Shown here: positions 50,767 to 59,803 of the stretch, piece after piece | Layout of the letters: each line of letters opens with the position of its first letter | Position numbering within the stretch: the first letter of the stretch is position 1 | Source of the DNA: Kitasatospora griseola | GTDB taxonomy: Bacteria; Actinomycetota; Actinomycetes; Streptomycetales; Streptomycetaceae | Assembly: GCF_014648555.1 (NCBI RefSeq) | Contig: NZ_BMRI01000016.1 | Location: 77,957 to 141,956, forward strand | Direction: 5' to 3' | DNA: 64,000 bases | Notes under the pieces: model-generated | Told to the model about the DNA's origin: nothing | The model's database searches: none | The model's input: the letters and a program-made list of their open reading frames with translations, nothing else | Translations under genes and position numbers: made by a program

Positions 50767-52295
50767 CAGTACCTGCCCACGACGGCACGGCCGCACATCA
50801 CCGTCACGTCGACGATCCGGAAAGGCGTGTACAGGTCCTTGCCCATCCACAGCGGGGGATTCTCCCTGGACTCGTCCTTGAAGAAGTCCTTGGCCCTGGA
50901 TATCGCTGCCGCACACTCCTCGGCGCCCTCGCCGCCATGGCTCGCGAACAGGTCGAGCGCCAGCACCGCGTAGGCCGTTTCCTCGGGTGACGGCTCCGCC
51001 ATTCCCCAGCCGCCCGAATCCGTCTGATGCCGAAGCAGCCATTCCCTGGCGCGACGCAGCGAATCCAGCTGCGGTTCATCCTGCTTCCGGGCGTCGAGCA
51101 GGGCTTCGACACATGCCGCCGTGGAATAGTACGGCGAGACATTCCATTTGTCGTACCAGCAGCCGTCCTCGGTCTGCTGGGAGATCACCCACTCGGCACA
51201 TGCGTCCTCGATGGCACCGTATTCCGTGATGCCACGGCGCATCCTGAGATGATTGAGGTACTCGAGGGCGTGTGCGTTCACGGTCTCCGAGGGCGTTTGC
51301 TCCGCCGGATACGAAACGAAGTGGTCCTCGGCCCAGAACTTCATCAGGATTTCCGGGTGAGTGGGGGCGCCGAGTTTGTCGCCGGCGAGATTGGCGTAGG
51401 CCGTGTCGTCTCCGTCGGGCGGCAGACCCGGCCCGCCACCGATGCCCGAATCGCTGAATCCGGCGGCAATCTCTTCGATGATTTCCCTGGGGATCGGCAC
51501 GTCCGGGAAGTACTTGAGCACCAGGTTGAGCACCCAGAGCACCTCGAAGTACGGCATGGAGCTTCCCATCGGGATCGCTCCGCCGTAGCGGCTCTGCGCT
51601 TCATCGAGATAGGCGCGAGTCGATGCCCCGGCGTCCGTCCCCACAGCCGACACCCAGGCCGCTGTGGACGACGGAGAACACGTCACCGCACCGTCCGCGG
51701 CGGGCGTTACCGTCGCCGCGAACTGTTTCGGCAGCGGATGGAACGCCTCAAGTGTGTGCCATGCCGTCTTCGGGATGGCCTGCCCCTGGGCGATCCGGTC
51801 GCTCAACTGGCGCCACAGCTCAGGCTTCGCGCCCGGCGGACCGGGAAACTCCTGCTCGTGCCCGGCCTTGCCGGCTGCAGCCGGGCGGTGGCGCTGCAGC
51901 ACCTCGCTCAGCAGATCGATCAGGCTGGGCACGATGATCTCGGATGCCACGGTGTCGGGCAGCCTCGGCAGCCCGCCCTCACCGAGCGCCAGCTCCCAGA
52001 GCTTTTCGCAGGCCCGCGCCACAGCGTCCGTCACTCCGGCCCGGTCGGCGTATTCCGGCCGCGAGGACAGACCCGCCACCGCGCCCAGCGTCGGTACGAG
52101 CTCGAACCCGACCGACCCCCACAGGCCGTCCGGTCGCTGCGTCGCGAGCAAGTAGTCGATCTGCGGTGTGCCCACGTCCGCACGCTCGGATATCCGCAGG
52201 AACTGTCCGGTCTCGTACGGCGAAGGGCTGAACTTCGTTACCGGGTCGGCAGCGCGGTCCTTCAACAGGGCCGCTATCCGATCGGCGTCACTCAT
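50766..52295 (-). CDS. Class II diterpene cyclase (CPP synthase-like)
   Basis: A 509-residue beta-gamma-domain cyclase. The protonating motif is D-G-D-D (293-296) in L-P-P-D-G-D-D-T-A-Y, and several QW-like repeats (H-Q-T-D-S-G-G-W-G) are present. It cyclises GGPP to a copalyl-type diphosphate; stereochemistry cannot be read here. ATG at 52295 overlaps the P450 stop by 8 bases; an in-frame GTG at 52319 is an alternative start. Bacterial ent-CPP synthases have about this length. Confidence 0.9.
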   Translation of the reverse strand: MSDADRIAALLKDRAADPVTKFSPSPYETGQFLRISERADVGTPQIDYLLATQRPDGLWGSVGFELVPTLGAVAGLSSRPEYADRAGVTDAVARACEKLWELALGEGGLPRLPDTVASEIIVPSLIDLLSEVLQRHRPAAAGKAGHEQEFPGPPGAKPELWRQLSDRIAQGQAIPKTAWHTLEAFHPLPKQFAATVTPAADGAVTCSPSSTAAWVSAVGTDAGASTRAYLDEAQSRYGGAIPMGSSMPYFEVLWVLNLVLKYFPDVPIPREIIEEIAAGFSDSGIGGGPGLPPDGDDTAYANLAGDKLGAPTHPEILMKFWAEDHFVSYPAEQTPSETVNAHALEYLNHLRMRRGITEYGAIEDACAEWVISQQTEDGCWYDKWNVSPYYSTAACVEALLDARKQDEPQLDSLRRAREWLLRHQTDSGGWGMAEPSPEETAYAVLALDLFASHGGEGAEECAAAISRAKDFFKDESRENPPLWMGKDLYTPFRIVDVTVMCGRAVVGRY

Positions 52296-53538
52296 CGCCG
52301 GCACCGCTTCCGCCGACACCCCGCAGATTGACGGGGAGCGTCTTCAAGCGTCGGCTGATGAGCAGCACCGGCTGCCAGTCAGGAGTTTCATATCCGGGAT
52401 TGACGTCAGGGAAGCGGTCCAACAGAATCCTGAAGAATTCGTCCGCCTCCATCCGTGCGAGCGCCGCGCCGAGGCAGTAGAACATGCCGGTGGCGAAAGC
52501 GAGATGGTCGTTCGGACGCCGGGTGGCATCCAAGCGGTCCGGGTCCTCGAATACCCGCGGGTCGCGGTTTCCCGCCATCAGCGCCAGGAGGAACTGCTGC
52601 CCCGCCTCGAATTGATGACCAGCCACCTCGACAGGCTCGGTACTGACCCGTGAGATCACCGAAGCCGGTCCGGCGAGCCGGAGCATCTCCTCGACCGCAC
52701 CCGGCATCAGGTCGGGATCGGACTTCAGCAGCTCCAGCTGATCAGGGTGATCGAAGAGCTGGACCAGGCCACTGGTGATCAGTCCGCCGGTGGTCTCGTG
52801 CCCGGAGAAGAGCAGCATCACGCAGTTGGAGAGGATCTCCGCCTCGCTCACGAGGCCCTCGCGCTCGGCGGCGACGAACATGCTGATCAGGTCGTCCTTG
52901 GGCTCCGCCCGGCGCTCCTTGACCACCTCCAGGACGAAGTCCTGCATCGCCAGCAGGCTCCGCTGGCACTCCATGAGCCGGTCATAGCTGACGATTTCGG
53001 CGATCGCCCCGATGTCGGCCGACCAGGCGAGCAGTTGCGCCCTGTTGTCCATGGGCACGCCGAGCATCTCGGCGATGACGCACGCGGGCAGCGGATACGC
53101 GATGTCGGAAACGATGTCCATGCGTCCGGCCGGCTCCACCGCGTCCAGCAGTTCGTGCGACAGCTGCCGCACGCGCGGACGCATCCGATCGATCATGGCC
53201 GGGGTGAAGTAGCGCTTCAGCAACCCGATGAACCGCTGATGATCCGCGGGAACGGTGTGCCCCATCCACTTCTTGACGGCGCTGCTCAGCGGCTCCAATT
53301 CCTCTTGCTGTTCGGGGCTGAGCAGCCGTATGCCCTGTGTCAGGTTGGCCGGGGCCATGCGGTGGTCTTTCAGCACTCGGACGATATCGGCATGTCGAGT
53401 GAGAAAAGCTGCGTCCATGACCGGAACCCAGGCAATTGGGGTCTTCTCGCGTAACTCATGGAGCTCTGGAATGCGGTCCACGTACTTGCCGGACGAGATC
53501 AGTTCGTACCTGGGAAACTTGGTCTCTAAGTCAGCCAT
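52288..53538 (-). CDS. Cytochrome P450 with unusual heme-binding loop
   Basis: A 416-residue P450, first gene of the cyclase operon. I-helix F-S-G-H-E-T-T-G-G near 240 and E-E-M-L-R near 283 are normal. The heme motif reads F-A-T-G-M-F-Y-C-L-G-A-A-L-A-R: the Cys is present, but the usual F-G-x-G-x-H/R-x-C is changed, with Phe where His or Arg contacts a heme propionate. ATG has GGAGAG nine bases upstream. Probably oxidises the diterpene, with the adjacent ferredoxin as donor. Confidence 0.9.
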   Translation of the reverse strand: MADLETKFPRYELISSGKYVDRIPELHELREKTPIAWVPVMDAAFLTRHADIVRVLKDHRMAPANLTQGIRLLSPEQQEELEPLSSAVKKWMGHTVPADHQRFIGLLKRYFTPAMIDRMRPRVRQLSHELLDAVEPAGRMDIVSDIAYPLPACVIAEMLGVPMDNRAQLLAWSADIGAIAEIVSYDRLMECQRSLLAMQDFVLEVVKERRAEPKDDLISMFVAAEREGLVSEAEILSNCVMLLFSGHETTGGLITSGLVQLFDHPDQLELLKSDPDLMPGAVEEMLRLAGPASVISRVSTEPVEVAGHQFEAGQQFLLALMAGNRDPRVFEDPDRLDATRRPNDHLAFATGMFYCLGAALARMEADEFFRILLDRFPDVNPGYETPDWQPVLLISRRLKTLPVNLRGVGGSGAGDE

Positions 53539-53608
53539 CTAGCGCATCTCTCCAGTCGCTGATAGTGCAACTTTCATGAACGACAGCCCGGTGGTACTGA
53601 TACGCAGC

Positions 53609-53638
53609 ACTCTAGGCGTCATGACGTGTCACAGTCAA
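53609..53638 (-). promoter_or_regulatory. Promoter and palindromic operator of the cyclase operon
   Basis: Minus strand TTGACT (53638-53633), 18-base spacer, TAGAGT (53614-53609), about 70 bases before the P450 start. The perfect 10-base palindrome CGTCATGACG (53617-53626) lies inside the spacer, a good position for a repressor. Confidence 0.6.
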
Positions 53639-53676
53639 GCTCAACTGGACGTTCTGGCAAGGGCTTTGACGGCGCA

Positions 53677-53992
53677 TCACTCTCGGATCTGGCCGGCGTC
53701 CTCGGCGAAGGTGACGTCCTTGGTCGAGTGGACGGCGTTCTCGGTGATCCAGTGGCTGCGGGCCCAGGAAGCGATCTCGGCGGGGGACGCCTGGTGGGCG
53801 GGCAGGACGCTGGTCAGGAGGGGCGGCTACACGTTCCGCTGCTCGCCGACCGCGAGGCCGAAGCCGCCGCGGTTCGATCAAGTCAGGACGTGCCGTCAAC
53901 CTGCCACGTCCGCATCGGGGGTGATGCGAGAGAGCGAGCGGCTGCTGACAGGTTTCGGTTGCTGTCGTGGCGGATCGCCACCCGTCTGCGCT
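53677..53992 (-). pseudogene. Decayed ISAs1-like transposase, C-terminal part
   Basis: The minus strand encodes S-H-W-I-T-E-N-A-V-H-S-T-K-D-V-T-F-A-E-D-A-G-Q-I then a stop at 53677, matching the conserved C-terminal region of ISAs1-type transposases (H-W-x-x-E-N-x-x-H-x-x-x-D-V-T-F). Upstream the frame is broken by stops and shifts. It marks the right border of the terpenoid cluster. Confidence 0.75.
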
Positions 53993-54065
53993 GGACAACT
54001 GTTCGCCCTGCCGACAGGCCCTGTCAGCCGAGGGATTCGGCCGACGGTCACCGATACTTGGTCGG

Positions 54066-54578
54066 GTGAGCACCGCCGAACGCCCGGTACCGCCCTTGAA
54101 CGCCGACGAGCGCACCACGCTCGAGAGCTGGCTCGACTTCCACCGCGCCACGCTCGCCATGAAGTGCGAAGGCCTGGACGACGAGCAGGCCGCCGTCGCG
54201 TCAGTGCCGCCGTCCGGCTTCACACTGATCGGCCTGGTCCAGCACATGGCGGAGGTGGAGCGGAACTGGTTCCGCCGGGTGCTCACCGGAGAACAAGTCC
54301 CACCCATCTACGACCCGCAGGCTGACCCGGACGGCCCCGACGGCGGTTTCGAACTGGGCGAGGGCGTTACTCTGCGCGACACTCTCGCCACGTGGCAGGC
54401 GGAAGTCGTCCGCGCCCGCGAGCACTCCGTCGGCCGTGCGCTGTCCAACACCGGCCGATTCATGGACCAGGACGTCAGCCTCCGCTGGATCTACGTCCAC
54501 ATGATCGAGGAGTACGCCCGTCACAACGGGCACGCCGACCTGGTCCGGGAACGCATCGACGGCGCCACCGGCGTGTAG
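54066..54578 (+). CDS. DinB / DUF664 family protein
   Basis: A 170-residue four-helix-bundle protein. Metal-binding His candidates are in [10 protein letters not shown] near 66 and [11 protein letters not shown] near 152-160, as in DinB-type thiol-dependent enzymes (bacillithiol or mycothiol transferases). GTG at 54066. It does not look connected with the terpenoid genes. Confidence 0.82.
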   Translation: MSTAERPVPPLNADERTTLESWLDFHRATLAMKCEGLDDEQAAVASVPPSGFTLIGLVQHMAEVERNWFRRVLTGEQVPPIYDPQADPDGPDGGFELGEGVTLRDTLATWQAEVVRAREHSVGRALSNTGRFMDQDVSLRWIYVHMIEEYARHNGHADLVRERIDGATGV

Positions 54579-54630
54579 AGCCGGTCGGACGGTGCTCGCC
54601 CCGCCGGCCCTCCGCGCATCGCCCGACCGG

Positions 54631-56058
54631 TCAGGTGTCCGCCGACTGCCTGTGCCGGATACCGAACGCCGCCGCGATGCCGCAGGCGGCGAAGACGGCC
54701 GCGCCGGCGAATGCCATGGCCATTCCGTCGACCAGGAGTCCGTGCGGGAGGACACGTGCGTGGCCGGTCGCGAAACCGAAGACGGTGATGAGCACGGCGA
54801 GCCCGACCGACGAGCCCACCTCCTGCATGGTCTGCAGGACACCGCCGGCCGCGCCGGCGTCCTGCGCCTCCACAGTCGACATGATCGCCACGTTGGCCGT
54901 GGCGAACGTGAACCCGATGCCCATGCCCAGCAGCAGCATCGGTACGAGCAGACCGGACAGGTACCCACTGTCGGTGGACAGTTGGGTAAGGCAGACCATG
55001 CCGGTGGCGATCAGCGAGGTACCGATGACCATGAGCCATTTCGTTCCGAGCCGGGGCAGCAGCCGGGCGGTCAGGCGACTGGTGACGACCAGGCCGAGTG
55101 CCATGGGCAGAAACGCGAATCCGGTGACGAGCGCATTCCATCCGAGCACGTTCTGCAGGAACTGGGTGAGGAAGAAGAAGGTCGAGATCATCGCCATCGC
55201 CATCAGGAACGTGATCACATAGGCTGCGGCACGGTCACGGTCGGCGAACACTCGCAGCGGCATCAGAGGTTGCCCGGTGCGCGACTCGATGGCCAGGAAC
55301 GCTGCGACGAGAACCAGCCCGGTGCCCAGCGCGGCGATGGTCGGCCCATCGCTCCAACCCCGCTCGGCGGCCCGTAGAAGCCCGAAAATCAGTGCCGCGA
55401 CACCACCGGTCGCGGTGATCGCGCCCGGCAGGTCGAGCCGTGCCGCATGACGGGTCGGGGCGGGCACCAATCGCGGGGTCAACAGGGCGATCGCGAGCCC
55501 GATCGGCACATTGATGAACATGGCCGCCCGCCAGGACAGCCAGTCGGTGAACAGACCGCCGACGATCAACCCGATCGGAAAACCCCCACTGGCGATCGCG
55601 GAGAACCAGGCGAGGGACCAGTGCCGATCCTCTTCCTTGGTGAAGGTAGTAGTGATGAGCGCAAGCGCGTTCGGTCCGGCGGCGGCGGCGCCGATCGCCT
55701 GGACAACCCTGGCGATCACCAGCGCAGAGGCCGAGTCGACGAGGCCGGCGGCCAGCGAGGCGCTCGTGAACACAGCGACTCCCGCCACGAACACCCGGCG
55801 TCGACCGAACAGGTCACCGGCCCGCCCGCCCAGCAGCAGCAGGCACCCGAAAACCAGAATGTAGGCGTTCACGACCCAGGAGAGACCGGTGGAGGTGAAG
55901 CCGAGATCGTTTTGAATATGTGGTAACGCCACATTCAGCACGGTGGCGTCGATGACCAGCATCAGCTGGCAGGTAACCAGCATCAGCAGCACCGGGATCC
56001 GCCGGAAAGTCGGTTCCGACGTGCGTGGCAAGTCAGCAGCAGAGAGCTGATCTGTCAT
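54631..56058 (-). CDS. DHA2-family (EmrB/QacA) MFS drug exporter, 14 TM
   Basis: A 475-residue membrane protein with about 14 hydrophobic segments. D-A-T-V-L-N-V-A-L-P-H-I near 36-47 (motif D1) and G-R-A-G-D-L-F-G-R-R-R near 78-88 (motif A) are diagnostic of DHA2 proton antiporters. ATG follows GGAGGTACCCC. It lies outside the ISAs1 remnant that borders the terpenoid cluster, so it may or may not export that product. Confidence 0.93.
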   Translation of the reverse strand: MTDQLSAADLPRTSEPTFRRIPVLLMLVTCQLMLVIDATVLNVALPHIQNDLGFTSTGLSWVVNAYILVFGCLLLLGGRAGDLFGRRRVFVAGVAVFTSASLAAGLVDSASALVIARVVQAIGAAAAGPNALALITTTFTKEEDRHWSLAWFSAIASGGFPIGLIVGGLFTDWLSWRAAMFINVPIGLAIALLTPRLVPAPTRHAARLDLPGAITATGGVAALIFGLLRAAERGWSDGPTIAALGTGLVLVAAFLAIESRTGQPLMPLRVFADRDRAAAYVITFLMAMAMISTFFFLTQFLQNVLGWNALVTGFAFLPMALGLVVTSRLTARLLPRLGTKWLMVIGTSLIATGMVCLTQLSTDSGYLSGLLVPMLLLGMGIGFTFATANVAIMSTVEAQDAGAAGGVLQTMQEVGSSVGLAVLITVFGFATGHARVLPHGLLVDGMAMAFAGAAVFAACGIAAAFGIRHRQSADT

Positions 56059-56136
56059 GGGGTACCTCCAGGGTTGTCACGAGGACTGGGGGAATCTCCT
56101 TGAGCCGGCTTCATGCCGAGCTCTTGAGTGGGGCCG

Positions 56137-56165
56137 AGCCTACGGACCGGTCTTTGCGCTTTCAA
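56137..56165 (-). promoter_or_regulatory. Promoter of the DHA2 exporter with operator-like palindrome
   Basis: Minus strand TTGAAA (56165-56160), 17-base spacer, TAGGCT (56142-56137). The palindrome GACCGGTC (56145-56152) lies inside the spacer and could bind a local repressor, although no TetR gene is adjacent. Confidence 0.55.
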
Positions 56166-56534
56166 AGCAAGCAACGAGTTTTCGACATCTTTGCCGATCA
56201 CCCCGCAGGTAGTCGGGTGAACGCCCCGGCCCGGTACGACCTGCCTTCAGGCGTGTGCTCGTACTCTGCGCACCTGCACGTCCGCTCCCTCCTCGGGATC
56301 CTCGCTGACTTCGCCGGTGTTATTCGCGATGGCTGGAAAACACGTCAGCGGGCCCGGCGAACAATAGGCTCACCGCCCCGGTTGCCCGGGCTGCGGCGCG
56401 GAACCCGGCATGTGCCGGAATTGTGCGGATCGCGTGCCGCCGGGTGCGGCTCACGAGGAGCCTGTGGTTACTGGGGCGGAATTCGTGGAGTCGTAGCGGC
56501 TGACGGCTCGTCGCCCGTGCGGTATCACCGGGGC

Positions 56535-56684
56535 ATGCGGTATCCACAAAGGGGCGAGCTGACCGCCGAACGGCAGCAGTTCCGCGAGGAGTTACGGCTG
56601 AATGCGGCCGGGAGATTCGCCCAGGGCGAGGCGAGCTCGGTGATCGCCAAGGACCTGCGAGTCAGCGTCCGTCCGGTGCAGCCG
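56535..56684 (+). pseudogene. IS630-type transposase fragment (N-terminal HTH)
   Basis: From ATG 56535 the frame reads M-R-Y-P-Q-R-G-E-L-T-A-E-R-Q-Q-F-R-E-E-L and later V-I-A-K-D-L-R-V-S-V-R-P-V-Q, the N-terminal helix-turn-helix of IS630-family transposases. It stops matching at about 56684, where it runs into the exonuclease remnant on the other strand. The rest of the 56059-56534 gap holds the exporter promoter and no gene that I can see. Confidence 0.7.
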
Positions 56685-57208
56685 TCCGGTTCCGTTCTCG
56701 GCGGGTGTCGGCGAGCGTGTCGAGGAGGCGGGTCAGGGAGGTGCCGAGGCCCCAGCGGTCGGCGAGCTGGTCGAGGGCCATCGGGTCGCGCGGTTCGTGG
56801 GGCAACTGCGGGTCGAAGACGGGGAGTTGGATGTCGGTGGCGACGCGGACGACGGTGGGGGCGACGTCCAGATAGGGGGCCGCTTCGAGGAGGTTCTTGC
56901 GGCGGGCCGGGGTGAGCTTGGAGGCCGGGTCGGCGGCGGCGGCCCGGACGGCCGCCAAGTCGCCGTAGGTCTGGATCAGTTGGGTGGCGGTCTTCTCGCC
57001 GATGCCCTTCACGCCCGGCAGGCCGTCGCTGGCGTCGCCGCGCAGGGCCGCGAGGTCGGCGTAGGAGGAGCCGGGGACGCCGTACTTCTCCAACAGGGCC
57101 GCGTCGTCCATGCGCTGGGCCGCGCCGATGCCCTTCGCCGGGTACAGCACCGTCACGGCGCGGGCGTCGTCGACCAGTTGGAACAGGTCCCGGTCACGGG
57201 AAACAAAA
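56662..57208 (-). pseudogene. 5'-3' exonuclease, 5'-truncated remnant
   Basis: The frame begins abruptly at about 57208 with D-R-D-L-F-Q-L-V-D-D and continues with G-L-P-G-V-K-G-I-G-E-K-T-A-T-Q-L-I, the helix-hairpin-helix of PolA-like 5'-3' exonucleases, and a normal C-terminus. The first 130 or so residues, with most catalytic Asp residues, are missing. At the break point the sequence switches to the end of the HNH gene. It is most likely inactive, cut by the insertion that brought the HNH gene. Confidence 0.8.
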
Positions 57209-57898
57209 GTTTCCCAACACGCGAAACCGGGTCTGACCTGCGAGGATTCGGACATGCTCAGAGCCGTTGTCGGTGCACGCGTCAGCGTGGTCAAGGGGGC
57301 CGAGAAGGTCTCGCACCTGGTGCGAGAGGGACTTCGCGGACCTATTCAACGACCAGAGTGTGTCTTCGGAGATACCGAAGCCGTGCACCCGCGGGTCTGC
57401 GAGCTCGTTGGTGACGAGCCGCAGCAGGGATGCGAGGTCCGGTGCGGTCTTGGCGAACTCGTCCAGGGCCGGCCCGAGGCGGTCGAGGAGTTCGGTCTGG
57501 GCCTCGGCGATCATCTCGCCGAGGTCGGCCTTGGTGAGATCACCCAGGCCCTCCAGCGCGTCGAGGCCGTCGGCCTCCCTGGCGCTCTTCCAGCGGATCA
57601 GCAGCTTGACCGGGAACTCGGCACTGCGCGGGCCATCGATCACCTTGTGGTGCGGGGTGCACAGCAGGATCAGATTGGAGAACTGGTTGCGCTCGTCGAC
57701 CGACCAGGTCGGGTCGAACCGCGGACCGTTCTCCTCGAAGGCTCGAATGTGGGCGATCTGGAGGTTCTGAACGGGCTCACCATCGACCATCCGGATGGTC
57801 GGCTCACCGCAGTCTGGCCAGTAGCAGGCGCCGCGAGCCAGGGTAAGGAGTCCGGCGATCGTACCGCTGCCGTAGCTACGGCGTGGCTTCGAAGTCAC
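57194..57898 (-). CDS. HNH endonuclease-domain protein
   Basis: A 234-residue protein. Zinc pair C25/C30 (C-Y-W-P-D-C), catalytic core Q-I-A-H-I near 48-51, N75 (S-N-L-I-L-L-C) and C80-x-x-H-H near 83-84 form an HNH fold. The C-terminal half (about 120-200) is helical. The last 20 or so residues may derive from fusion with the exonuclease remnant it overlaps. GTG start. Such proteins are common cargo of mobile elements and may be nucleases of defence or homing type. Confidence 0.8.
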   Translation of the reverse strand: MTSKPRRSYGSGTIAGLLTLARGACYWPDCGEPTIRMVDGEPVQNLQIAHIRAFEENGPRFDPTWSVDERNQFSNLILLCTPHHKVIDGPRSAEFPVKLLIRWKSAREADGLDALEGLGDLTKADLGEMIAEAQTELLDRLGPALDEFAKTAPDLASLLRLVTNELADPRVHGFGISEDTLWSLNRSAKSLSHQVRDLLGPLDHADACTDNGSEHVRILAGQTRFRVLGNFCFP

Positions 57899-58016
57899 CT
57901 TGAGAAACCAATCGTTGACGGTCAGTCATTCAACGGTAGCCGTCACGTACGACAACGGGGGCAGCTTTCCCGAGTCCGAGCGGGCACTGGTTTCGGGTCC
58001 GCCGATCTGGGCGCTG

Positions 58017-58544
58017 TCAGAGCGGACGGATCATCGCGGTGAGCCGGGGTGAGTCAGGCGAGGGTTGCTGGCTGTTGAAGGCCTGGTAGCCCCAGGCCTC
58101 GTACAGGGCCTGGACCTTGCCGTCCCCGGCGAGCGGATTGACCATCAGGGTGACGCGATCCTCGGTGCGGTGGGCGAGGAGTTCGTCGTGGATGCGGCGG
58201 GCGGTACCGGTACCGCGCCAGGGGATGCTGACGCCGATCTCCTTGATGGCCAGCACAGGGGTGTCGGTGAAGCCGTCGGGCAGCGGTTCGGTCATGCGCT
58301 TCCAGTACCGGTCGTCGGCGTCGGCGGTGTTGCCGTAGGCGTAGCCGATCGGGACGTCGCTGTCGTAGCCGAGGACGAGCTCAAAGCCGGGCTCGGTGGC
58401 GTGCCTGTCGAGGCGCTCGGCGAATGTCTGGACGCGGTAGTTGGCCAGGTGCAGCAGGGGCGCCCGCACGTCGGCGTAGACGTCCAGCAGGTCCTGGCGG
58501 GCCCGCACGGTGAGGTTGGTGTGGTGGCGGAGTTCGATCGTCAC
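58017..58544 (-). CDS. GNAT family N-acetyltransferase
   Basis: A 175-residue acyltransferase. I-K-E-I-G-V-S-I-P-W-R-G-T-G-T-A-R-R-I near 110-128 is the acetyl-CoA-binding motif A (R-G-T-G). Y-E-A-W-G-Y near 152 is motif B. GTG overlaps the stop of the XRE regulator gene, with AGGAGG upstream. This regulator/GNAT pairing may or may not belong to the RiPP locus to the right. Confidence 0.87.
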   Translation of the reverse strand: MTIELRHHTNLTVRARQDLLDVYADVRAPLLHLANYRVQTFAERLDRHATEPGFELVLGYDSDVPIGYAYGNTADADDRYWKRMTEPLPDGFTDTPVLAIKEIGVSIPWRGTGTARRIHDELLAHRTEDRVTLMVNPLAGDGKVQALYEAWGYQAFNSQQPSPDSPRLTAMIRPL

Positions 58545-59803
58545 GCGGTGGTCCTCCTGGTGTTGTGTGCGTACTCGGCCCAGGTGCGGGCCAGGTTGCT
58601 GCCAGCGGCCAGGTCGCCCAGCTTTGTGCCGAAGACGTTCAGCATCCCGGTGACGCGGGGGTGGGCGGAGACCTCCGCCGGAACCGACATGGCGGTGGCG
58701 ACAGCGGGTTCGAGGTCGCCCTGGCCGAGCTGGGCGTGGGCGAGGCGGACCGTGGTGATCGCGTGTGAGCGCTGCATGGCGCCTCGGCGAAGCGCCATGC
58801 AGCGGTGCGCGTGAGCTTCTGCTTCCTCCCAACTGCCGGCCGACAGGTAGGCGGCCAGGGCCAGGGAGTCGAGTTCGGCCTGGTCGTAGAAGGCTGTTAT
58901 CCACAGTGGGCGGGAGGCACCGGAGTCGGCTCGGTCAAGGGCCTCTTGGGCGTGCCCGAGAGAGCGTCGTACGGCATTGGTGTCGCCGGTCAGGCCGTGG
59001 ATGGCCGCGTGGCGGGCGTGTCCGAGGGAGGCGAACAACGGGTCGCGCCGGGCGATGGGCAGGTTGCGGGCCACGTCGTTGGCCGCGAGCGCGTCGCCGG
59101 GCCGGCCGAGATGCCGGTAGAGGCTGCCGGCATGGGACCAGATGCGGAACTGGATGGACGAGTCACCGGACATGGCTGCCAGGGAGGCAGCCTTCTGGTG
59201 GTGCTGGAGAGCGACGTCGAAGCGGCGGCCGTCGATGGCGGCCCACATCGCGCTCGACATGAAGGAGGCCGCGCTGGCGTACAGCTGAGCCCTGATCCGC
59301 TGGGTGGCGGTGCCGCGTTCCTGCAGGGCGAGGGCTTCGTCGGCCAGCTGGCCCGCCCTGGTCTCGATGCTGAGGCGACCGCCGTGGCGGTGGTCGCTGG
59401 CGACGACCTCGGCGAAGCGGGCTTGCAACTGTTGGACGTCGCCGATCCCGATCCGACGTGGTCCGGCCGCGACGCCCGTGAGTGCGGCTACGGCGGTGCC
59501 TCCAGCGGCTGCTACGAAGTCGCGTCGCCTCACGTCTTCCTCCGATGTGCTGCTTCGGGCTCGTCCTGAGGGGACGAAGCCCAGTTCCTCGGGCGGGCAG
59601 TCGAATACTGCCGTGAGTGCAAGGCGGATCTTCGCCGGCGGCCAGCGGGTCTGACCAGTCAGCCAGTTGTGGACCGTGCGCTCTGACACCGTGCCGAGCT
59701 TCCCGGTGAGGATCTTGACCTCGGCGTTCACTTCGCGGGCTAACTCTGCCTTCGTCATGCGGCGTTCGGCCATCCGGAGGCGGAGTGCAACGTTGGCCAC
59801 CAT
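58541..59803 (-). CDS. XRE-family regulator with TPR-like sensor domain
   Basis: A 420-residue protein. An HTH_XRE-like domain (about 5-75, K-A-E-L-A-R-E-V-N and S-E-R-T-V-H-N-W-L-T-G-Q-T) is followed by a short link with R-R-R-D-F-V-A-A-A-G-G-T-A and a long helical repeat region. This layout is that of streptomycete regulators that often accompany RiPP loci, in some cases with peptide sensing. ATG at 59803 without a ribosome site, so probably leaderless. Divergent from the RiPP operon. Confidence 0.82.
   Translation of the reverse strand: MVANVALRLRMAERRMTKAELAREVNAEVKILTGKLGTVSERTVHNWLTGQTRWPPAKIRLALTAVFDCPPEELGFVPSGRARSSTSEEDVRRRDFVAAAGGTAVAALTGVAAGPRRIGIGDVQQLQARFAEVVASDHRHGGRLSIETRAGQLADEALALQERGTATQRIRAQLYASAASFMSSAMWAAIDGRRFDVALQHHQKAASLAAMSGDSSIQFRIWSHAGSLYRHLGRPGDALAANDVARNLPIARRDPLFASLGHARHAAIHGLTGDTNAVRRSLGHAQEALDRADSGASRPLWITAFYDQAELDSLALAAYLSAGSWEEAEAHAHRCMALRRGAMQRSHAITTVRLAHAQLGQGDLEPAVATAMSVPAEVSAHPRVTGMLNVFGTKLGDLAAGSNLARTWAEYAHNTRRTTA

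Noticed and set aside
54581..54630. Terminator between the DinB and DHA2 genes
   Set aside because: CCGGTCGG and CCGACCGG can pair, but the loop would be over 30 bases; too weak to list.
57110..58042. 310-codon plus-strand frame
   Set aside because: Antisense to the HNH gene, which has a clear zinc and HNH motif.
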